From Planctomycetales bacterium (GTDB taxonomy: Bacteria; Planctomycetota; Planctomycetia; Pirellulales; Thermoguttaceae): DNA of 5,016 nucleotides. The position numbers were made by a program, and so were the translations under genes. Position 1 is the first letter of the stretch. Each line of letters opens with the position of its first letter. Below the pieces are notes generated by a model, which searched no databases, was not told where the DNA came from, and saw only the letters and a list, made by a program, of their open reading frames with translations. The stretch spans positions 1 to 5,016 of the forward strand of contig SKJM01000782.1 of the NCBI GenBank assembly GCA_007122045.1, in the 5' to 3' direction. Positions 1-4,442 of the stretch are shown here, one piece after another.

Positions 1-308
1 GCACGCCCGCCGAGGTGTTCATCGCCTACTTCGACAAGGCCCGGCTGCACGACTACCTGGCCCTGGCGTCGAAGCTTCGGGCCGCCGGGTTGGGCGTCGA
101 GGTGTACCCCGAGCCGAGGAAGCTTGGGCAACAGTTGAAATACGCCGACCGCCGCGGCCACCGCGTGGCGGTCATCGCGGGCGAGCACGAGTTCGCCGCC
201 GGCACCGTGCAGTTGAAAGACCTCCGCGCCGCCTGCCAGAGCGACGTTCCCCTCGACCCCGACGCCGCCGGCCTCATTGCCGCCGTGCGTGGGATACTCG
301 GGGAGTAA
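1..308 (+). CDS. hisS: Histidyl-tRNA synthetase, C-terminal fragment (5' end outside window)
   Basis: This is the last ~101 codons of a class II aminoacyl-tRNA synthetase that charges tRNA-His in the cytoplasm. The reading frame enters at base 3, is open to the left edge and stops with TAA at 306-308. What is visible is the anticodon-binding (HGTP_anticodon) alpha/beta domain. The segment VEVYPEPRKLGQQLKYADRR, followed by VAVIAGEHEFAAGTVQLKDL, matches the usual HisRS pattern of a strand ending in YPE, a K-L-x-x-Q-x-K-Y-A-D helix, then a G-x-x-E loop and a V-x-L-K-D-L strand. The protein closes with a short helix ending in GILGE, as is common in the family. The catalytic core and motifs 1-3 (roughly 330 residues) lie outside the window. 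The paralogue HisZ normally lacks this domain, so HisRS is the better call. A GTG at position 15 is an internal valine codon, not a start. No clear terminator follows the stop. Confidence 0.93.
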   Translation, partial: TPAEVFIAYFDKARLHDYLALASKLRAAGLGVEVYPEPRKLGQQLKYADRRGHRVAVIAGEHEFAAGTVQLKDLRAACQSDVPLDPDAAGLIAAVRGILGE

Positions 309-462
309 CCGTTAGCCCCGCTGGAAGTGTCGAAAGACGGGTCCATCAGGCGCCAAAGGTCGGAGGCCAGGAGATCGCGCGGGCGGTACAGCGGAAGGCG
401 GTGGGAGCACGGGGTTGTCATGACGGCCAGGGCACCGGTCCAGCGTGGGTGTACGCACGACT

Positions 463-493
463 CCTGATGGCGAGTCTTGCCCCAGCCGTCAGG
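463..493. repeat. Inverted repeat, 9-bp stem with one G-T pair
   Basis: CCTGATGGC at 463-471 can pair with GCCGTCAGG at 485-493, with one G-T wobble and a 13-base loop. It lies just upstream of the putative -35 box of the toxin-antitoxin module. It could be a weak terminator for hisS read-through, although no T-tract follows. It could also be a protein-binding site, or chance in GC-rich DNA. Confidence 0.35.
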
Positions 494-495
494 CC

Positions 496-524
496 TTGTC
501 CTTGTACCGACGTGGTGATAAGAT
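496..524 (+). promoter_or_regulatory. Candidate sigma70-type promoter of the toxin-antitoxin module
   Basis: TTGTCC at 496-501 and TAAGAT at 519-524 are separated by 17 bases. Each hexamer matches the housekeeping consensus at four of six positions. Transcription would begin near 531, leaving a leader of about 135 bases before the ATG at 667. The call rests on consensus and spacing only. Planctomycete promoters are poorly conserved, so this is tentative. Confidence 0.3.
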
Positions 525-543
525 TACCTGTACCCATGGGGTA
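514..543. promoter_or_regulatory. Two adjacent palindromes, possible operator of the toxin-antitoxin module
   Basis: GGTGAT-AAG-ATTACC at 514-528 is an inverted repeat with one mismatched (G-T) pair. TACCC-ATG-GGGTA at 531-543 is perfect. Both have a 3-base centre, and their centres are 16 bp apart. Together they cover the candidate -10 box and start site. Many toxin-antitoxin operons are repressed by the antitoxin or the complex binding such palindromes over the promoter, so an autoregulatory operator is a reasonable inference. The binding protein cannot be identified from sequence. Confidence 0.35.
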
Positions 544-654
544 TTCTGTCAGGCTCAGGCAGTTACTCAATGGTAGTCGCCCTAGCCCACCGCGGTGCCG
601 GCGAAACCTGCCGCTCGGTCAGACTGTTTGCGCCTGGAAGCCGAAGGGGTGGTT

Positions 655-660
655 ACGGAG
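655..660 (+). promoter_or_regulatory. Ribosome-binding site deciding the antitoxin start
   Basis: ACGGAG ends six bases before the ATG at 667. It supports that codon over the in-frame GTG at 595, which has no comparable site and would add 24 residues unlike the family. Confidence 0.6.
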
Positions 661-666
661 TTCATA

Positions 667-876
667 ATGAATAGCACCCGGGAAGTTACCGGGGTGGTGG
701 AACGCGGAAGCGTCAAGCTACCTCCGGATGTGCAACTGCCAGAGGGAACGACAGTGCGCATATCGTGGGACGATGTCGGGCCTTCGCCGGATGGGCCCTA
801 CGACCGTCAGCCACTGACCGAGGAAGACGTGCGGGCAGATCTCGCATGGGCAACGCGGGAGTCGCGGGCGAAATGA
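667..876 (+). CDS. Putative antitoxin of a PIN-toxin module (AF2212/DUF104-like)
   Basis: This 69-residue protein is encoded directly upstream of a PIN-domain toxin gene. Its TGA stop overlaps the toxin's ATG (ATGA at 873-876), an arrangement that couples translation. Residues 7-34 (VTGVVERGSVKLPPDVQLPE followed by GTTVRISW) read as a small beta-barrel or hairpin unit. It resembles the AF2212-like (DUF104) or AbrB-like antitoxins, whose hallmark is a 'G-x-[IV]-x-L-x-x-x-x-x-L-P-E-G-T-x-V' pattern. Residues 37-48 form a flexible Pro/Gly/Asp linker. Residues 50-69 (LTEEDVRADLAWATRESRAK) are predicted to form an acidic amphipathic helix, the usual toxin-wrapping segment. Its expected role is to bind and block the toxin and, with it, possibly repress the operon. 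The start is chosen by the ACGGAG site. The toxin context is strong, but the exact antitoxin family is less certain because it is short. Confidence 0.72.
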   Translation: MNSTREVTGVVERGSVKLPPDVQLPEGTTVRISWDDVGPSPDGPYDRQPLTEEDVRADLAWATRESRAK

Positions 877-1355
877 TCGTCATCGCCGACGCTGGCCCCA
901 TCCTCCACCTGTATTGGGTTGACGCCATATCGTGGGCGCTGCCGCCCCAGCCGGTCGACGTCGTTGACGAGGTGTGGCAAGAGGTTAGCAAGCATGAGCC
1001 GCGTGCCCTGAAAGACAGTCGATTGCGGCGGAGGGTAGTCACTCCTCCATATCTGCCTGAGCTTTCGCCGTGGAAACTGGACTCGGGCGAGTTGGCCGCG
1101 TTGGGTTATGCAGTCAGTCAAAGACACACCGGCCGCGTCCTTGTTCTGTGCGACGAACATGAAGCCCGCGAGGCATGCACGCAGCTTGCCATTCCCGTAG
1201 TTGGGTCCGTCGGCCTGATCGTTCGCGCGTTCCATGCCGGGCGGGTTGCCGGCGACGTAGCCCAAACAGCGCTCCGCGACCTTCCACGCCGTGGGCGACT
1301 GCATATTACGGAAGCGCTGATTGAGCTGGCTGTTGAAATGCTTTCGCGCCCATAA
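873..1355 (+). CDS. PIN-domain ribonuclease toxin (VapC-like, DUF3368 type)
   Basis: This 160-residue protein has PIN-fold wording throughout. The N-terminal strand is MIVIADAGPILHLYW with the first acidic residue at D6. E33 follows in VVDEVWQEV. The central LDSGELAALGYA at 69-80 carries the D-x-G-E signature (E73). VLVLCDEHEAREACTQLAIP at 89-108 carries the metal-site D94 and the D-x-x-x-A-R/A pattern, and VVGSVGLIVRAFHAGRV (109-125) follows. This order (SPLI-like start, LDxGE, DDxxAR, GTxGxL) is typical of DUF3368/VapC-like proteins, which are Mg-dependent endoribonucleases. The four acidic positions appear intact, so the toxin is probably active; its RNA target cannot be read from the sequence. 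Translation probably depends on the antitoxin gene through the ATGA overlap. A GGGAG at 857-861 lies 11 bases before the ATG. The stop is TAA, and the next gene is convergent. DUF3368 toxins are more often seen with UPF0175 antitoxins, so this pairing is somewhat unusual. Confidence 0.85.
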   Translation: MIVIADAGPILHLYWVDAISWALPPQPVDVVDEVWQEVSKHEPRALKDSRLRRRVVTPPYLPELSPWKLDSGELAALGYAVSQRHTGRVLVLCDEHEAREACTQLAIPVVGSVGLIVRAFHAGRVAGDVAQTALRDLPRRGRLHITEALIELAVEMLSRP

Positions 1356-1419
1356 TCGAATCCGCTGAGCAAGTCGTCATCCGCCCGATGTGAGCCAATG
1401 CTTTTCGAGCGTGCCGGGA

Positions 1420-1445
1420 CGGAAAGCGGCTACCGCCGCTTTCCG
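1420..1445. terminator. Perfect 11-bp hairpin between convergent genes, likely bidirectional terminator
   Basis: CGGAAAGCGGC at 1420-1430 pairs perfectly with GCCGCTTTCCG at 1435-1445 around a four-base loop. It overlaps the last codons and the TAG stop of the minus-strand gene and lies 65 bp after the toxin stop, so it could act on both converging transcripts. Neither strand has a T-run directly after the stem, so it is not a textbook intrinsic terminator. It could instead work with Rho or simply stabilise the 3' ends. Confidence 0.5.
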
Positions 1446-2362
1446 AATATCCCCGTGGCGTACCACACCCCGTTGCTGCCCCGTTTCATGTCGTATCCGT
1501 AGACGTCGTGTTCGGCGCGGACGGCGCTCCAATGCCCCGAGGACAATCGCCACGACCGGACGCACTCGATGGCCGCCTCGACGAGGCGTTCGCCGGGCCA
1601 ACTTTCCGCGCACACTTCGCTGGCCACCAGCCCTCCCGGCAGGACGCGGGTAATGCGGTGGAACCGCGTATCCCAGCCGTGATGCCCTTGGCGGCGGATA
1701 CGCGCCTGATGTCGGCTGTGCTCAGCGGCCTCTTCCACCAAATTCGGGCAGAGATCCCCATCCGTGCTGCGAGGCCCTTCCGGATGGGTGCGAACCGCGT
1801 AGATCAAGGTCCGCTGGGTGAGCGTACCGGGTGGAAGGTCGAGGATCACTTGCATCTTGTCCGGCGTGTACCACAGCTTTTCGGTGATTGGGAACTTACT
1901 GACCACCCGCCTGTAATACGGCGCCGCGGGGTGCGCGTAGTCGATGATCGCGATGCCCGGCCGGCCCAGCATCTCGTCGAACGCTTTGTGCTCGATGAGT
2001 TGGGTCTCTTGCCTTTCATCGCCTTGCCTTGTGGCGATGGTCGCCCCGAGGCATATTCGCAGACAAACGTATCGCGTCAACCGTTCGCGTACGGCGGGGT
2101 AGGAAAGCGTCTCCTCTTGAAGGCGGCAAGACGGCCCATCGCCACCTGGGGCGGTAAAGTGTATCAAGAGCATCTTGCCCCGGTCCTGGGCCGCGGCCAC
2201 CGCTTCGCCGTAGTCGGAAAGCCATTCGGTCTCGGGCGGTTCGGCGGCCGGCTTCTCCCGGCCGCTGCCGGTCTCCTCGGGCTGGCCGGCGGACAGCCAA
2301 CCCGGGGTGAGTGGTAGCAATGCAACCAATACGCTGAGCAGGAGGGGGAATCTAGGTGGCAT
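1430..2362 (-). CDS. Exported thioredoxin-fold protein with C-terminal CAP/SCP-like domain
   Basis: The product has 310 residues from the ATG at 2360-2362. The frame is open for another 31 codons upstream, but a GGAG site and a clear signal peptide favour this start. Residues 1-26 form a signal peptide (PPRF, a hydrophobic core, then GWLSAG). Residues 27-46 are a Pro/Glu/Gly linker. Residues 47-185 read as a thioredoxin-like (DUF255/thioredoxin_7 type) domain: WLSDYGEAVAAAQDRGKMLL, IHFT, a loop with C79, then LxxETLSYPAVRERL and a cis-Pro-type turn GRPGIAIIDY (P135). The expected CxxC is not there; only C79 remains in GDGPSC, so ordinary disulfide exchange is doubtful. Residues 215-306 (HHGWDTRFHRI, SEVCAESW, ECVRSWRLSSGHW, YGYDM, NGVWYATGIFG) resemble the order of CAP/SCP motifs, with H228, E249, E266 and H277 as possible cavity residues. 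Function is unknown. It should act in the periplasm or outside the cell. It is transcribed divergently from another exported protein gene. Confidence 0.75.
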   Translation of the reverse strand: MPPRFPLLLSVLVALLPLTPGWLSAGQPEETGSGREKPAAEPPETEWLSDYGEAVAAAQDRGKMLLIHFTAPGGDGPSCRLQEETLSYPAVRERLTRYVCLRICLGATIATRQGDERQETQLIEHKAFDEMLGRPGIAIIDYAHPAAPYYRRVVSKFPITEKLWYTPDKMQVILDLPPGTLTQRTLIYAVRTHPEGPRSTDGDLCPNLVEEAAEHSRHQARIRRQGHHGWDTRFHRITRVLPGGLVASEVCAESWPGERLVEAAIECVRSWRLSSGHWSAVRAEHDVYGYDMKRGSNGVWYATGIFGKRR

Positions 2363-2369
2363 GGACGGT

Positions 2370-2373
2370 CTCC
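2370..2373 (-). promoter_or_regulatory. Ribosome-binding site deciding the start at 2362
   Basis: On the minus strand GGAG lies seven bases before the ATG at 2362. Together with the signal peptide beginning directly at that Met, it rules against the 31-residue upstream extension of the thioredoxin-fold protein. Confidence 0.65.
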
Positions 2374-2403
2374 AGGGGTTTGAGTAATTCGCGCAATTTT
2401 CGT

Positions 2404-2441
2404 CGGGCAAGCTATGTTTGCAAAGAGGGGCGGCTTGCCCG
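2404..2441. repeat. Perfect 9-bp inverted repeat in the divergent promoter region
   Basis: CGGGCAAGC at 2404-2412 and GCTTGCCCG at 2433-2441 are exact inverted copies separated by 20 bases. The spacer includes the small palindrome TTTGCAAA (2417-2424). The arms sit roughly midway between the leftward start and the upstream end of the rightward leader, and the right arm overlaps the candidate -35 box. The centre-to-centre distance is 29 bp, close to three helical turns, so two dimers of a regulator could bind on one face of the DNA. This is inference. A transcribed hairpin is the alternative. Confidence 0.45.
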
Positions 2442-2463
2442 CCTAGTGCGGCCATGCTACCAT
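2435..2463 (+). promoter_or_regulatory. Candidate sigma70-type promoter for the 617-residue exported protein
   Basis: TTGCCC at 2435-2440 and TACCAT at 2458-2463 are 17 bases apart, each with four of six consensus matches. This would give a leader of about 110 bases before the ATG at 2579. The call rests only on consensus similarity and placement. Confidence 0.28.
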
Positions 2464-2566
2464 GATAACTTGGCGAGTTTCAAGGAGCTTTTACGATTTT
2501 GCCGCTGAGAGAACCCGTAGGCGCCGTTGCCGCGGCACGGCACCAGAGCCCCATCACACCCCCAAA

Positions 2567-2571
2567 AAGGA
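2567..2571 (+). promoter_or_regulatory. Ribosome-binding site deciding the start at 2579
   Basis: AAGGA ends seven bases before the ATG at 2579, which opens directly into a signal peptide. This outweighs the in-frame upstream ATG at 2462, which has no such site and would bury the signal peptide behind 39 residues. Confidence 0.7.
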
Positions 2572-2578
2572 CGTAAAC

Positions 2579-4432
2579 ATGAATGCGCGCCGCCTCCTTC
2601 TTCCGCTGGTTTGGGCGTTGATCAGCAATCCCCTACTGGCAAACGACTTAGGACAGCCGTCTGGTGTTGCGAGCCCGGATGTCGACCACCTGCTGGAGGT
2701 AGCCACCACTTCCAGAGAGGCATTCGATCCGGTCACTGAGGGGGCCTTGGTCGAGGCCGGCAATCAACTGCGCGCCGCGGCGGAGACGCTCGAAAGACGG
2801 CTGGCCCGCGACGGTGCAACTGGTGAAGGCTGGGCCAAGTTCCTGCGGCTCGGCGAACTGCGCGACCAGATTCGCCAGCCCGAGATCGACCTCGACGCCC
2901 TCGAAGCGGCGTACCGGAGGTTGAGCGCGGGGCATTACGGTTTGAATCACGTCTGGTTTGCCGAGGTTCGCGATGCGCTGCTGCGCTATATTCAAGTGGC
3001 TCGCGCCATCCAGACGCCCGAACTCGACAAGGCCTACGTCCAGTACGTCGATTCGTTGGCCGACTACCTTCGCCGTTACGTCGAGCAGCCCACTGCCGAG
3101 CGAGCCGTCCAGATTGGGGAAGCCATCGGCTGGTTGGAGAGCATCGGGCAAGCGCCGGAGCTGATTGAGGCGGTGCGCGAGCAACTCGCGCGGCCGAACT
3201 TCTTTGTGGCAGCTTCCGGCCGCCTGGTCGGTGGCGGCGTCGAAGGGCCGGTCGACGAAACGGCCCCGGTCCGCGAAGTCATCCTCGGCACCGACATCCA
3301 CGGTACCGGCCACAGTGTCGGGCAAGTGTCGCTCAGCCTGGTGCCGAACGAGAACCATGCCATCTTCGACATCACCTACCTGGGCACCACCCGTACCCGC
3401 AACACCGGCTATAACGGTCCGGTGGTCATCCACAGCCGCGGCAAGAGCGACATCGGCGCCCGGAAGCGGGTGTGGATGAACGAGCGGGGCTTGCACAGCC
3501 ATCCCGCGCGCGCGAAGGCCAAGACCGAGTCGACCATTCTCGACATCCAAGGGCGACGGCGGGGAGGCATGGTCGAGCGAACGGCCTGGCAGCGAGCGCG
3601 GGAACAACAGCCTCAGGCCGACGCCATTGCCTCGCGGCGTGCCGCGGTGCGGGCCGAGCGCCGTATGGATGGGCGGGTCGGACCGCAACTCAAAGAGGCG
3701 AACGACGCCATCGAGCGCCGGTTCCGAAGGCCATGGACCGACCATAATGTGTTTCCCGCGAAGCTTCGCTTCAGCACCGGCGGGGACGCCCTACGCGTGG
3801 TGGGGCTCCAGGCGGGACCGGACCAACTGGCCGCGCTCGGAAGTCCCCCGCCGGTGATCGACGGCGCCGATCTGGCCGTGAGCGTCCACGAGTCGGCGTT
3901 CACCAATGCCGCCCAGACCATGCTGAGCGGGCTCACGCTCCACGACGCCGACTTGAGCCGGATGGCCGAGCGGTTCCTGGGCCAGGTTCCCGAACAACTC
4001 GAAGCCATGCCCGGCGAAGAACCTTGGGCCATCGGCTTCGACCGCACGCTGCCGGTGGTGGTCCGCTTTGCCGACGGCGGGCTGCGGGTGACGCTCCGGG
4101 CGCGGAGGTTCCTCGAAGGCGATCAACCCCACCCGGCGATGAACGTGACGGCCGCCTACCGGATCGTTCACGACGAATCCGGCTTCCGCGCGGTGCGGGA
4201 GGGCGACCTCGAAGCCGTGCCGCCCGGCTGGGAAGAAGGCCAGCGCCTGGGGACCCGGCAGCAGATCGTTCGCACCCTGCTCGTTCGCCGATTCGGGCCG
4301 ATGTTCGAGGAGGAATTCCGCCTCGAAGCACTCGAGCTTCCCGAGCAGTGGGAGGAGTTAGGGGCCCTGCCCGTCGCCCAGTTCGACGCCGCCGACGGCT
4401 GGCTGACCATCGCCTGGAAACTGCCCGAGTAA
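2579..4432 (+). CDS. Exported 617-residue protein of unknown function (planctomycete-type)
   Basis: No named family is recognised with certainty. Residues 1-21 form a signal peptide (NARR, a hydrophobic core, then LLA before ND). Residues 32-205 are predicted almost entirely helical, with heptad-like stretches such as EAGNQLRAAAETLERRLARD and ELDKAYVQYVDSLADYLRRY. Residues 209-325 switch to beta-rich wording: VREVILGTDIHGTGHSVGQV, then SLSLVPNENHAIFDITYLGT, then TGYNGPVVIHSRG. Residues 326-385 are strongly basic and helical. Residues 389-617 return to mixed alpha/beta, with DLAVSVHESAFTNAAQTML (431-449), LPVVVRFADGGLRVTLRARR (491-510) and a C-terminal DGWLTIAWKLPE. Alternating-residue strands around an amphipathic core would suit a lipid- or envelope-binding barrel, but that is speculation. 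There are no cysteines and no catalytic motif I recognise. From memory, the central 'LGTxxxGT..VGYNGPVxIHS' style recurs in secreted planctomycete hypotheticals. It lies divergent to the thioredoxin/CAP-like gene and convergent with a TPR gene, with TAA 10 bp before that gene's stop. Confidence 0.78.
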   Translation: MNARRLLLPLVWALISNPLLANDLGQPSGVASPDVDHLLEVATTSREAFDPVTEGALVEAGNQLRAAAETLERRLARDGATGEGWAKFLRLGELRDQIRQPEIDLDALEAAYRRLSAGHYGLNHVWFAEVRDALLRYIQVARAIQTPELDKAYVQYVDSLADYLRRYVEQPTAERAVQIGEAIGWLESIGQAPELIEAVREQLARPNFFVAASGRLVGGGVEGPVDETAPVREVILGTDIHGTGHSVGQVSLSLVPNENHAIFDITYLGTTRTRNTGYNGPVVIHSRGKSDIGARKRVWMNERGLHSHPARAKAKTESTILDIQGRRRGGMVERTAWQRAREQQPQADAIASRRAAVRAERRMDGRVGPQLKEANDAIERRFRRPWTDHNVFPAKLRFSTGGDALRVVGLQAGPDQLAALGSPPPVIDGADLAVSVHESAFTNAAQTMLSGLTLHDADLSRMAERFLGQVPEQLEAMPGEEPWAIGFDRTLPVVVRFADGGLRVTLRARRFLEGDQPHPAMNVTAAYRIVHDESGFRAVREGDLEAVPPGWEEGQRLGTRQQIVRTLLVRRFGPMFEEEFRLEALELPEQWEELGALPVAQFDAADGWLTIAWKLPE

Positions 4433-4442
4433 GCTTTCCCCC

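Larger units (their letters stand above)
309..666. other. Non-coding stretch between hisS and the toxin-antitoxin module
   Basis: I find no convincing gene in these 358 bases. Open frames exist on both strands, but they lack a ribosome-binding site and recognisable protein wording, or they run antisense through hisS. The left part (309-460) is GC-rich with no visible RNA gene or strong terminator. The right part is somewhat more AT-rich around 495-560, where a promoter candidate and two small palindromes sit (listed separately). The stretch most likely holds the 3' end of the hisS transcript and the control region of the module that follows. Confidence 0.6.
2363..2578. promoter_or_regulatory. 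Divergent control region of the two exported-protein genes
   Basis: These 216 bases separate two genes that point away from each other, so both promoters must lie here or slightly inside the genes. The centre (2395-2480) is more AT-rich than the flanks and contains an inverted repeat and one promoter candidate for the rightward gene. I could not find a convincing leftward promoter. The rightward gene's frame is open back to an ATG at 2462, but that stretch reads as an arginine-rich, unstructured peptide. I treat it as untranslated leader. Confidence 0.55.

Noticed and set aside
53..421. Minus-strand open frame of 122 codons running antisense through the end of hisS, with a suggestive stretch DLWRLMDPSFDTSSGANGY
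   Set aside because: Most of it is the reverse of the hisS coding frame, there is no convincing ribosome-binding site, and the short suggestive stretch matches no family I can name.
309..666. Possible tRNA or small RNA gene in the intergenic stretch
   Set aside because: No cloverleaf, no T-loop-like GTTCRANNC and no strong hairpin followed by a T-run could be found.
401..667. Plus-strand open frame of 88 codons in the gap before the antitoxin
   Set aside because: It has no ribosome-binding site, its Pro/Arg/Cys-rich composition is typical of non-coding GC-rich DNA, and it crosses the promoter candidate.
807..1304. Minus-strand open frame of 165 codons antisense to the toxin-antitoxin genes
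   Set aside because: The plus strand here has clear PIN-domain coding; the antisense product has no recognisable motif.
1508..2317. Plus-strand open frame of 269 codons opposite the thioredoxin-fold gene
   Set aside because: Long antisense frames are common in GC-rich DNA. The minus strand has a signal peptide, a ribosome-binding site and domain motifs; the plus product has none.
2462..2578. Upstream in-frame ATG that would extend the 617-residue protein by 39 residues
   Set aside because: There is no good ribosome-binding site, the added peptide is arginine-rich and disordered, and the downstream ATG has both AAGGA at the right distance and an immediate signal peptide.
2648..3745. Minus-strand open frame of 365 codons opposite the 617-residue protein gene
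   Set aside because: It is a mirror of a GC-rich coding frame with no start signal; the plus-strand frame is longer and has a signal peptide and ribosome-binding site.
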